Shown here piece by piece: positions 27,209 to 34,603 of a DNA stretch of 64,000 nucleotides. Every line of letters begins with the position of its first letter. Position 1 is the stretch's first letter. A model generated the notes under the pieces. The model searched no databases and was not told the DNA's origin. It was given only the letters and a program-made list of their open reading frames with translations. The position numbers and the translations under genes were made by a program. Location of the stretch: positions 4,650,001 through 4,714,000 of the forward strand of contig NZ_CP018047.1 of the NCBI RefSeq assembly GCF_002009175.1, written 5' to 3'. The stretch comes from Streptomyces niveus. GTDB taxonomy: Bacteria > Actinomycetota > Actinomycetes > Streptomycetales > Streptomycetaceae.

Positions 27209-27820
27209 TCAGCCGCGGAAAGCGTCGGACGCCCTGAGGAACTTCTCGATCAGGCCCACGTCCTTCACGCCCCGGCTGCTCTCCACCCCGCTCGACACGT
27301 CCACGCCCCACGGCCGCAGGGCCGTCACGGCGTCCACCACGTTGTCCGGCGAGAGACCGCCCGACAGCACCCACGCACCCGCCGGCTGCTCCGGCAGCGA
27401 GTCCGGGGACCAGCGTTCGCCGGAGCCCGGCCGCGGCGAGTCGATGATCAGCATGTCCTCGCCGTACGCGCCCGCCGTCAGCGGATCGCCCGACTCCGGC
27501 GAGGTGGCGCGGATGAGGCGGTACCCGTCGGCGCGCAGCGCGGCGAACGCCTCGGGCGGCTCGCCGCCGTGCAGCTGGACGGTGTCCGCGCCCGCCTCGG
27601 CCGCCGCCCGGCGCACCTCGTCCAGGGACTCACCGCGGAAGACCGCGACCTTGGCGACACCGGGCGGTACGAGCGCGGCGAGCGGGCGGGCCTCGGCGGG
27701 GGACAGCCGGCGGGGGCTCGTCGTCAGGATGAACCCGACGGCGGACGCCCCGCCGGCCACGGCGGCCTCGACCTCTGCGGGCTTCCGCAGACCGCAGACC
27801 TTGACGTACAAGTTGTGCAA
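27209..27820 (-). CDS. trpF: Phosphoribosylanthranilate isomerase
   Basis: A 203-residue TIM barrel isomerising PRA to CdRP in tryptophan biosynthesis. Motifs: VKVCGLRKPAEVEAA with the catalytic cysteine, DTVQLHGGE, and phosphate-binding WVLSGGLSPDNV and GVDVSSGVESSRGVKD. The start is TTG at 27820, with GAGGAG 6 nt upstream; no ATG or GTG fits. The gene stands alone with no other trp gene nearby. Streptomyces usually lack trpF because PriA performs both HisA and TrpF reactions, so this is a redundant or specialised copy. It is divergent from a truncated AMP-binding gene, their start codons only 17 bp apart. Confidence 0.92.
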   Translation of the reverse strand: MHNLYVKVCGLRKPAEVEAAVAGGASAVGFILTTSPRRLSPAEARPLAALVPPGVAKVAVFRGESLDEVRRAAAEAGADTVQLHGGEPPEAFAALRADGYRLIRATSPESGDPLTAGAYGEDMLIIDSPRPGSGERWSPDSLPEQPAGAWVLSGGLSPDNVVDAVTALRPWGVDVSSGVESSRGVKDVGLIEKFLRASDAFRG

Positions 27821-27821
27821 C

Positions 27822-27831
27822 AGGAGCTCCT
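27822..27831. promoter_or_regulatory. Palindromic ribosome-binding site shared by two divergent genes
   Basis: AGGAGCTCCT reads as a Shine-Dalgarno on both strands. On the minus strand it lies 6 nt before the trpF TTG; on the plus strand it lies 11 nt before the ATG at 27838. Each mRNA must therefore start inside the opposite gene, so the transcripts overlap. Confidence 0.7.
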
Positions 27832-27837
27832 CGCTCG

Positions 27838-28914
27838 ATGGACTCGACTCGAGAGTACGAAGAAAGCGAGACGTACGTGCCGCACACCGCCGCCCTGACC
27901 GCACCCGGTGCGCCTTTCGAGGTCGTACGCGCCGAGAACGGCTCGCTCATGCACGCGGACGGGCCGCGCACCCTGCGGGAGTTCGTGGAGACGACGTGGG
28001 CGTACGGGGAGCGGCCCTTCCTCGTCGGTGGCGACGGGACCGTCCTCCTTACGTACGGTGAGTTCTTCGCCGCCGCGACCGCGCTGGCCAACCGCTTCGT
28101 GGACACCTACGCCCTGCGGCCCGGCGACCGCGCGGCCGTCCTGATGGGCGACCGCCCCGACTGGCAGACCGCCTTCTGGGCCACACAGCTCGCCGGGCTG
28201 GTCGCCGTACCGCTCGACGCCGCGTGGAGCGCGGACGAGGTGGCCCGCGTACTGGACCACTGCGCGCCCCGCGTGCTGCTCGTGGACGAAGAGCGGCTGC
28301 CGGGCGTCGCGGGGCGGGCGGGGGAGCGGCTGGTGGTCTTCGGCTCCGGAGGCTCCGGGAGGTCCGGGGGCTCCGGGTCGGCGGGGCCCTCCGCCGGGCC
28401 CGCCGAGCGGTACGAGGACCTGCCGGCCCCCGATCCGTACGCGGCCCCGCCCGACATCGAGATCCGCGCCGAGGACGACGCCACGATCGTCTACGCGTCA
28501 CCGGCGAATCCCCTCCGGGGGGCCGTCACCACTCAGCTCGCGCAGGCCGGGGCCGCGATGGACGCCCGCTTCCGCGCGGCGGCGGACGCGCTGGGACGCG
28601 GCGAGCTGCCGGGTCTCGGCCCGGCCCCCGTCACTCGGCTGACGAGTCCTTTCTCCGGCCCGGCCGCGCTCTTCGACGTGTACGGCGCCATGGCGGCGGG
28701 CGGCACCCTCGTCCTGGACGGAGCGGTGCGGACGGAACGGGCCTGGCGGTGGCCGGCCGACACACCCGCCGGGACGCCCACCGTCGAGTCGCGCGTGTCG
28801 GAGGAGACCGGCGAGCTGTGGCTGCGGGGTCAGTCGCTCCCGTACGCCTACTGGCGCGACGAGGGGGCCACGGCCGAGGCGTTCACGCCCGACGGCTGGT
28901 TCAGGACCGGCTGA
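27838..28914 (+). pseudogene. Truncated AMP-binding (ANL superfamily) protein, probably degenerate
   Basis: The N-terminal half is a recognisable acyl-CoA-synthetase/ANL domain (TYGEFFAAATALANRFVD, PGDRAAVLMGDRPDWQTAFWATQLAGLVAVPLDAAW). The family P-loop, usually [ST]SGTTGxPKG, reads YASPANPLRGAV. The sequence from the P-loop to the end is compressed, and it stops at DGWFRTG, where family members continue GWFRTGD into the hinge and C-terminal domain. A 358-residue product would lack the C-terminal lid (normal length about 500-550) and is unlikely to adenylate. Start is ATG 27838, or GTG 27877. The stop lies 14 bp inside the convergent M6 protease gene, suggesting truncation by deletion or recombination at that boundary. 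Confidence 0.7.
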
Positions 28915-30202
28915 TCCGGACGCGGTAGCCGCCGTCGCCGTCCGTGCCGAGCACCGCGACGCTGACGCCGCTCTCCCGGTCCCGGAACGTCTCGCCGGGC
29001 CCGTACGGCGCGTCGGACAGCTCCGCGTGCACGTTGGGCCGCCGCGTACAGCCGCCGCTGCGCTCCTCGCTGTCGGAGACGGTCACCGGGCCGCGCCCCG
29101 TGTCGACATCGGTCTCGACCCGGTAGATCAGCACGCCGGGCTTGCAGACGGCCTCGTCGTTCCCCGCGCGGGTGCGGACCTCGACGGCGAAACCTGACTC
29201 CTCGGAGAGCGGTACGAACGCCAGTTTGTGACCGCCCTCGGTGGCCAGCGGAGTCAGGTCGTGCTCGCTCTCGCCGGGCGCGGCCGCGCAGCTGACCTGG
29301 GCGTTGTCGAGCCAGCCGAGCTTCCACTTGTGCCAGCCCAGCAGATCGTTGTTGGCCCCCCAGTCCTCGGACATGATGTCCCAGTGCCCGACCGTGCCGC
29401 CGCCGTCCATCGTGTAGAGGTCGGGGAGGCCGAAGACATGACCGTTCTCGTGCGGCAGGACGCGGTAGCCGGTCCGTGAGTACGACCCCGAGCCGTCGTC
29501 CTGCCTGCTGTAGACGAAGGACGTGTTGGAGAGCGGGACGCCGTCCGCCTTCGGGGCCTCGCCGTTGCCGGAGAACGTCACGGACAGGACGGTGTCGAGG
29601 GCCGAGGGGCCGGCGTTGGGCGTGACGAGGATGTTGACCAGGTCGTACTCACTGAAGTCCACCTGGGGGTCGGCCACCGTCACGATGTCCTGGACGAGCC
29701 GCCGGTAGCCGGGTTCGTACGGCGCGCCGCGCTCTATCCCGTAGTCGGCGAACGGCAGCGGCATCCGCAGCCAGTCCTTCAGGGGGGCCTCGGGCCGGTA
29801 GTCGAGCCGCCCGTACGAGCTGGTGCGGAACCACTGCGAGGTCTGCGGGAAGAACTCACCGAGCCGGTCGGCGGCTCTGCCGGGACCCGGCGCGTCCGAG
29901 AAGTCGACCATCAGATTGAGCGCGCGCACGGTGCCGGTCGAGCGGGTGTAGCCGGTGGGGGTGGGCACGCCCTCGGACATCTGTACGCCCGCCGCGGGGG
30001 CGATACGGCACGGGGTGAGCGTCGAGTCGTGCGCGGTGGAGGCGGGGCCGGCGGAGGCGCGGATGGGCAGCGGGAGGGTGGCGCTGGCGGTGGCGAGGGC
30101 GGCGAGGGTCAGCGCGCCGATGGCGGCGAGCGTGCCGAGCCGGCCGGGTCTGGCGTGGCGGCCGTGACCTGCGGTTCCGCGTATCCGACGGGTGTCCTTC
30201 AT
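28901..30202 (-). CDS. Secreted M6 family metalloprotease (immune inhibitor A-like)
   Basis: A 433-residue protein with an Arg-rich N-terminus and a hydrophobic signal segment (LGTLAAIGALTLAALATASA, about residues 22-41). The zinc motif is HENGH at residues 251-255 in VLPHENGHVFGLPDLY, followed by GGTVGHWDIMSEDWG, the downstream met-turn-like region of M6 peptidases. It should be exported and act as an extracellular zinc endopeptidase. ATG at 30202 is preceded by GAAGGCGG. Its 3' end overlaps the truncated AMP-binding gene tail to tail by 14 bp. Confidence 0.88.
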   Translation of the reverse strand: MKDTRRIRGTAGHGRHARPGRLGTLAAIGALTLAALATASATLPLPIRASAGPASTAHDSTLTPCRIAPAAGVQMSEGVPTPTGYTRSTGTVRALNLMVDFSDAPGPGRAADRLGEFFPQTSQWFRTSSYGRLDYRPEAPLKDWLRMPLPFADYGIERGAPYEPGYRRLVQDIVTVADPQVDFSEYDLVNILVTPNAGPSALDTVLSVTFSGNGEAPKADGVPLSNTSFVYSRQDDGSGSYSRTGYRVLPHENGHVFGLPDLYTMDGGGTVGHWDIMSEDWGANNDLLGWHKWKLGWLDNAQVSCAAAPGESEHDLTPLATEGGHKLAFVPLSEESGFAVEVRTRAGNDEAVCKPGVLIYRVETDVDTGRGPVTVSDSEERSGGCTRRPNVHAELSDAPYGPGETFRDRESGVSVAVLGTDGDGGYRVRISRS

Positions 30203-30332
30203 CGGCCGCCTTCGGGTCAGCGGCAGTCGTCCCTCTGACTGCTCTCGGTCCGCTCACCCTGCGACGGTCGGGGTGTCGGCGCTCGCTGGGTGCGCCGATC
30301 GTGGGTTTTTCGATCGCCGTACGGGCGTAAAA

Positions 30333-30386
30333 GCCCGGTCCGGCGATTGAGGACAGGACACGGAGCCCGGTCCGGCGATTGGGGAC
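30333..30386. repeat. Two tandem GCCCGGTCCGGCGATTGAGGAC elements
   Basis: The element starts at 30333 and again at 30365 (period 32 bp; the second copy has GGGGAC in place of GAGGAC). It matches the element at 24450-24469 and the inverted copy near 43541-43566. Short elements of this type recur between Streptomyces genes. Confidence 0.7.
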
Positions 30387-30438
30387 AAGTACGACCCATC
30401 CGCCCGTGACCCAGCTCACACGTCCCGCCGAAATAACC

Positions 30439-30492
30439 GGGGACGCCTTCCCCGTTTGCACCCGTGTCAAGGAAAACGGGGACACGCTCCCC
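30439..30492. promoter_or_regulatory. Two GGGGA-N5-TCCCC operators upstream of the TetR gene
   Basis: GGGGACGCCTTCCCC (30439-30453) and GGGGACACGCTCCCC (30478-30492) are 15-bp palindromes 39 bp apart, each followed by GTTTGC or ACTTGC. They end 29 bp before the TetR GTG and are probably its autoregulatory binding sites. The rest of the 319-bp gap (30203-30521) contains only the GAGGAC repeats and no gene. Confidence 0.7.
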
Positions 30493-30521
30493 ACTTGCGT
30501 GAACCGAGGGAAGGGCCCGAC

Positions 30522-31172
30522 GTGACCACCGCTGCCGAATCCGAAGCGCGCCGCATCCCGCGTCCGCGAGCGGACGCTCTGCGCAACAGGGAGCGCATCG
30601 TGGCGGCGGCCCGCGAAATCCTCGTGGAGTCGGGTCCCGACGTACCGCTCGACGAGATCGCGCGGCGCGCCGGCGTCGGCAACGCGACCCTCTACCGCCA
30701 CTTCCCCGACCGCTCCGCGCTCATCCTGGACGTGGTGCACTCCGTCATGGCGCGCACCGCGGACCAGGCCGAGCGGATGGCGGCCGAGGAGACCGACCCG
30801 TTCGTGGCGCTCAGCCGCTTCGTCCACGCGGCGGCCGACGAGCGGATCGGCGCCCTGTGCCCGCTCCTCTCCGGCAGCTTCGACGGGGACCTTCCCCATC
30901 TGCACGCGGAACGCGAACGCCTCGAAGCGGCTGTGGAAGACCTCATGGAGAAGGCGCGCGCCGCGGGCAGGCTGCGCACCGACGTCGCGGTCGGTGACCT
31001 GATGGTCGCGCTCTCCCAGCTCACCCGTCCGCTGCCCGGTACCGGTTGCCTGAACATCGACCGGTTCACCCACCGGCATCTACAGCTGTTCCTCGACGGC
31101 CTGGAGGCGCCCGCGCGCTCCGAGCTGCCGGGTGCGGCGGCGACTCTGGAGGATCTGCGCCACGGTCGATGA
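30522..31172 (+). CDS. TetR family transcriptional regulator
   Basis: A 216-residue repressor. The N-terminal helix-turn-helix is RERIVAAAREILVESGPDVPLDEIARRAGVGNATLYRHFPDRSALI, and the C-terminal ligand domain has FVHAAADERIGALCPLLSGS. GTG at 30522 has GAGGGAAGGG upstream. The EmrB/QacA-type exporter 250 bp downstream in the same direction is its probable target, a standard drug-sensing arrangement. Two palindromic operators precede the gene. Confidence 0.9.
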   Translation: MTTAAESEARRIPRPRADALRNRERIVAAAREILVESGPDVPLDEIARRAGVGNATLYRHFPDRSALILDVVHSVMARTADQAERMAAEETDPFVALSRFVHAAADERIGALCPLLSGSFDGDLPHLHAERERLEAAVEDLMEKARAAGRLRTDVAVGDLMVALSQLTRPLPGTGCLNIDRFTHRHLQLFLDGLEAPARSELPGAAATLEDLRHGR

Positions 31173-31196
31173 CGACGTGTGACGCGCCCCCGGACC

Positions 31197-31285
31197 AAGA
31201 ACTTCCGGAGAGAGAACCTCCGGAGCAAGAACTTCTGTCGACCACGTACACCACGTACATCACTTACACCGTGTAGACCACGCGT
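31197..31285. repeat. Short direct repeats between TetR and the exporter
   Basis: AGAACTTCCGGAG and AGAACCTCCGGAG (31198-31225), followed by a partial third copy AAGAACTTC, precede a run of 9-bp units near ACCACGTAC at 31241-31285: two perfect copies and three degenerate ones. They lie in the 252-bp gap that should hold the exporter promoter, and may be regulator half-sites or a simple repeat. Confidence 0.55.
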
Positions 31286-31424
31286 CTCACCCGCACCGGC
31301 GACCACGATCACGACCACGTCGGCCGGATTCTCCCGAACCAGTAACCCGTAACCAGCGCGTAGGGCCGACCAGTGCGTCCCCGCGTCCGTTATGAACTCT
31401 TCGTACGCATAGGCGGACTCACCC

Positions 31425-32972
31425 ATGTCAAAAACAGCCGAGACCCGGCTCCCGGACCCCCAGGTCCCCGATTCGGTCCCTGATCCCAATCGCTGGAAAG
31501 CCCTGGTGTTCATCGCCCTGGCCCAGCTGATGGTCGTGCTCGACGCGACCATCGTGAACATCGCGCTGCCCTCCGCCCAGCAGGACCTGGGAATATCGAA
31601 CGGCAACCGCCAATGGGTCATCACCGCTTACGCGCTCGCCTTCGGCGGTCTGCTGCTCTTCGGCGGACGCATCGCCGACCTCTGGGGACGCAAGCGCACC
31701 TTCACCGTCGGCCTGCTCGGCTTCGCCGCCGCGTCCGCCATCGGCGGCGCCGCCACCAGCGAGGCCATGCTGCTCGGCTCGCGCGCCCTCCAGGGCGCGT
31801 TCGGCGCGCTGCTCGCACCGGCCGCGCTCTCCCTGCTCGCCGTGACGTTCGGCGATCCCAAGGAGCGCGCCAAGGCGTTCGGCATCTTCGGTGCGATCGC
31901 CGGTGGCGGTGGCGCCGTCGGTCTGATCCTCGGCGGATTCCTCACCGAGTACCTGGACTGGCGCTGGACTTTCTTCGTCAACATCCCGTTCGCGATCGTG
32001 GCCGCCGTCGGCGCCTACTTCGTGATCCGGGAGCCCGCGGGCGGCCGTAACCGCAACCCGCTCGACATCCCCGGTGTCGTCCTGTCCACGCTCGGCCTGG
32101 TGGCGCTGGTGTACGGCTTCACGCGCGCCGAGTCCGAGGGCTGGTCCGACCCGACGACGATCGGCATGTTCGTCGCCTCGGCCGTCCTGCTGGCCACGTT
32201 CGTCGCGGTGGAGGCACGGGTGAAGTCCCCGCTGCTGCCGCTGCGCGTCCTGATGGAGCGCAACCGCGGCGGTGTCTACCTCTCGCTGGGTCTGGCCATC
32301 ATCGGCATGTTCGGTCTGTTCCTCTTCCTGACCTACTACCTCCAGGTCGTGAAGGGCTACTCGCCGGTGCAGACCGGCTTCGCGTTCCTGCCGATGATCG
32401 TCGGCATGGTCACGGGCTCCACCCAGATCGGCGCCCGGCTGATGACCCGCGTGCCGCCGCGGCTGCTGATGGGCCCCGGCTTCCTGGTCGGCGCGACCGG
32501 CATGCTGCTGCTGACGCAGCTGTCGCTGGACACCTCGTACGCAGGTCTGATCCTGCCGGCGCTGGTGCTGCTCGGTCTCGGCATGGGTACGGCGTTCATG
32601 CCGGCCATGTCCCTCGCGACGCACGGCATCGAGCCGCGTGACGCGGGCGTCGCCTCGGCGATGGTCAACACCTCGCAGCAGGTCGGCGGCGCGATCGGTA
32701 CGGCGCTGCTGAACACCGTGGCCGCCTCCGCCACCACCGCGTACGTCGCGGCCAACGCGGCGGGTGCGGGCAACCCGAAGCTCCTGGAGCTCCAGGCGAT
32801 GGTGCACGGATACGCGAGCGCCATCTGGTGGGCGGTCGGCATCCTGGTGATCGCCGCCGGTATCGCCTTCACCTTCATCAACACCGGCCGTCCGGGGAGC
32901 ACCCGGGTGGCCAAGGGTGCGGGCGCCGACGCCTCGGCGGAGGACGTCCAGATCCCGGTGGCCATGCACTGA
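31425..32972 (+). CDS. MFS drug exporter, DHA2 family (EmrB/QacA-like)
   Basis: A 515-residue protein with the 14-helix DHA2 layout. Motif A is present as GGRIADLWGRKRTF and motif C-type as GFTRAESEGW/GPGFLVGATGMLLL; the first helix carries QLMVVLDATIVNIALPSAQQDL, including the conserved membrane aspartate. It exports drugs or metabolites using the proton gradient. It lies downstream of a TetR regulator in the same direction. Immediately after the stop are six tandem copies of CCCACCGG. Confidence 0.92.
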   Translation: MSKTAETRLPDPQVPDSVPDPNRWKALVFIALAQLMVVLDATIVNIALPSAQQDLGISNGNRQWVITAYALAFGGLLLFGGRIADLWGRKRTFTVGLLGFAAASAIGGAATSEAMLLGSRALQGAFGALLAPAALSLLAVTFGDPKERAKAFGIFGAIAGGGGAVGLILGGFLTEYLDWRWTFFVNIPFAIVAAVGAYFVIREPAGGRNRNPLDIPGVVLSTLGLVALVYGFTRAESEGWSDPTTIGMFVASAVLLATFVAVEARVKSPLLPLRVLMERNRGGVYLSLGLAIIGMFGLFLFLTYYLQVVKGYSPVQTGFAFLPMIVGMVTGSTQIGARLMTRVPPRLLMGPGFLVGATGMLLLTQLSLDTSYAGLILPALVLLGLGMGTAFMPAMSLATHGIEPRDAGVASAMVNTSQQVGGAIGTALLNTVAASATTAYVAANAAGAGNPKLLELQAMVHGYASAIWWAVGILVIAAGIAFTFINTGRPGSTRVAKGAGADASAEDVQIPVAMH

Positions 32973-33020
32973 CCCACCGGCCCACCGGCCCACCGGCCCA
33001 CCGGCCCACCGGCCCACCGG
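32973..33020. repeat. Six perfect tandem copies of CCCACCGG
   Basis: The 8-bp unit starts at the base after the exporter stop codon and runs without error for 48 bp. It is followed by two imperfect copies of CAAGGACNGCCCTGGC (about 33021-33054). The array lies between convergent genes and is a likely site of copy-number variation. Confidence 0.9.
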
Positions 33021-33064
33021 CCAAGGACCGCCCTGGCCAAGGACTGCCCTGGCGTCGCCGTTCC

Positions 33065-33571
33065 TCAGCGGCGCCAGGGCAGATCCGCGTCCGAACCGTC
33101 CGGCTGGAGCCCCTCCGCCAACACCCGCATGATCTCCCCGAGCTGGGTCACCTGCTCGGGGCCGAGCCGGTCGAAGATCGCCTGCCGTACGGCGGCGACA
33201 TGGCCGGGCGCCGACCGCCGCAGCACCTCTTCGCCCTCCGCCGTGAGGATCGCGTTCTGCCCGCGCTTGTCGGAGGGGCAGTCCTCGCGGCGTACCCAGC
33301 CGTGCCGCTCCAGCCGCGCTATCGCGTGCGAGAGCCGGGACCGGGTGATCTTGGCGTTCTGGGCGAGCCGGGTCATCCGCATCCGGTGGTGCGGGGCGCG
33401 GGCCAGATGCACGAGCAGGGCGTAGTAGATGTGCGGCATCCCCGCGTCGCGCTGCAACTGGCGGTCGAGATGGTCCTCCAGCAGCGTGGTGGCCTGGAGG
33501 TACGCCTGCCAGACGCCCTGCTCCTCGGCGCTGAGCCAGCGTGGCCCGTCTTCGCTCCCCATGCTCTCCAC
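33065..33571 (-). CDS. MarR family transcriptional regulator
   Basis: A 168-residue winged-helix regulator: MRMTRLAQNAKITRSRLSHAIARLERHGWVRREDCPSDKRGQNAILTAEGEEVLR is the DNA-binding domain, with the DKRG wing. GTG at 33571 has AAGGAG 8 nt upstream; an internal ATG at 33562 is possible. It is divergent from the extradiol dioxygenase-like gene, and CTTGAA/TTCAAG sites lie in the 100-bp gap, so it probably controls both genes in response to a phenolic or quinone ligand. Confidence 0.9.
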   Translation of the reverse strand: MESMGSEDGPRWLSAEEQGVWQAYLQATTLLEDHLDRQLQRDAGMPHIYYALLVHLARAPHHRMRMTRLAQNAKITRSRLSHAIARLERHGWVRREDCPSDKRGQNAILTAEGEEVLRRSAPGHVAAVRQAIFDRLGPEQVTQLGEIMRVLAEGLQPDGSDADLPWRR

Positions 33572-33582
33572 CGTACGCGCTC

Positions 33583-33641
33583 CTTGAAAGTTGAACTAGA
33601 TGGACGTAAAGTCCGTCTCAGGAAGTGTTTTAAAGTTCAAG
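33583..33641. promoter_or_regulatory. Putative MarR operators between divergent genes
   Basis: CTTGAAAGTTGAAC (33583-33596) and GTTTTAAAGTTCAAG (33627-33641) are near reverse complements of each other, and GGAC-TAAAG-like inverted bases lie between them. They sit in the promoter gap shared by the MarR gene and the dioxygenase. Confidence 0.55.
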
Positions 33642-33671
33642 CAGATCATCGGAAACCGGCAGGGAGACGCC

Positions 33672-34454
33672 ATGACCAGCACAGCGGAGCGCATGCCCGC
33701 CCTCTATCTCTCCCACGGCGCCCCTCCCCTCGCCGACGACCCGGTGTGGCCCGGACAGCTCGCCGCCTGGTCCGCCGAACTGCCGCGCCCGAAGGCGATC
33801 CTGATGGTCTCAGCCCACTGGGAGGAAGCCCCCCTCGCCCTCGGCGCCACCGAGACCCTGCCACTGGTCTACGACTTCTGGGGCTTCCCCGAGCACTACT
33901 ACCGGGTCCGGTACGCCGCCCCGGGCGCCCCCGGCCTCGCCGACTCCGTCGAGAAACTGCTCCGCGGCCCCGGCACCCCCGTACAGCGCGTCCCCGACAG
34001 GGGGCTGGACCACGGCGCGTACGTCCCGCTGGTCGAGATGTTCCCCGGCGCCGACATCCCCGTACTCCAGATCTCCATGCCGACGCTCGACCCGGACGAA
34101 CTCCTCGCGATCGGCCGCAAGCTCGCCCCGCTGCGGGACGAGGGCGTCCTCGTCGTCGGCAGCGGCTTCTTCACGCACAACCTGGCCGCGCTGCGCCACG
34201 TGGGTCCCGGAGTGCCGGGCTGGTCCGCCGAGTTCGACGCCTGGGGCCGCGAGGCGCTGCTCGCGCGGGACGTCGACGCGCTGCTCGACTTCACGCACAA
34301 GTCCCCGGCGGGGCAGCTCGCCCACCCGCGTACCGAGCACTTCGCGCCCCTGTTCGTGACGCTCGGAGCCGCCGGGGAGGAGCTGGACACCGTACGGAAC
34401 GTCATCGACGGCTTCTGGATGGGACTGGCCAAACGCTCGGTGCAGTTCGGCTGA
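33672..34454 (+). CDS. Class III extradiol dioxygenase family protein (DODA/LigB-like)
   Basis: A 260-residue protein of the 4,5-DOPA dioxygenase / YgiD group, non-haem Fe or Zn enzymes opening catechol rings. Metal-ligand and acid/base histidines are visible in LYLSHGAPPLADD, LMVSAHWEE, RGLDHGAYVPL and VGSGFFTHNL. ATG at 33672 has AGGGAGA upstream. It is divergent from a MarR regulator, consistent with induction by aromatic compounds. The physiological catechol is unknown. Confidence 0.88.
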   Translation: MTSTAERMPALYLSHGAPPLADDPVWPGQLAAWSAELPRPKAILMVSAHWEEAPLALGATETLPLVYDFWGFPEHYYRVRYAAPGAPGLADSVEKLLRGPGTPVQRVPDRGLDHGAYVPLVEMFPGADIPVLQISMPTLDPDELLAIGRKLAPLRDEGVLVVGSGFFTHNLAALRHVGPGVPGWSAEFDAWGREALLARDVDALLDFTHKSPAGQLAHPRTEHFAPLFVTLGAAGEELDTVRNVIDGFWMGLAKRSVQFG

Positions 34455-34541
34455 CCGGCGCCCCGGTACTCCGCCAGTGGTCGGCCCAATGGCAGACGGG
34501 TTCAGATAGGCAACGGTTCGACATCCCCTGGCCAATGGCAC

Positions 34542-34570
34542 TTGACCGGGCAATCGGCGCTCCGTACGTT
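34542..34570 (+). promoter_or_regulatory. Vegetative-type promoter of the amino-sugar ABC operon
   Basis: TTGACC (34542-34547), a 17-bp spacer and TACGTT (34565-34570) fit the HrdB -35/-10 pattern TTGAC/TAnnnT. Transcription would start near 34577, inside the DasR-like site. Confidence 0.6.
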
Positions 34571-34572
34571 CC

Positions 34573-34588
34573 TGTGGTCTAGACATCC
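34573..34588. promoter_or_regulatory. DasR-responsive element (dre)-like operator
   Basis: TGTGGTCTAGACATCC matches 12 of 16 positions of the dre consensus AGTGGTCTAGACCACT, including the whole GTGGTCTAGAC core. It overlaps the predicted transcription start of the ABC/GH3 operon, 16-31 bp before the ATG, an ideal repressor position. Confidence 0.8.
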
Positions 34589-34603
34589 TGTTAGGGAGCG
34601 GCC

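Noticed and set aside
27838..28914. The ANL-type gene as the diazotase of the nitrite island
   Set aside because: It lacks the P-loop and C-terminal domain, lies outside the island beyond three unrelated genes, and looks degenerate.
32973..33020. Tandem CCCACCGG array as a CRISPR
   Set aside because: Units are 8 bp with no spacers and no cas genes; it is a simple repeat.
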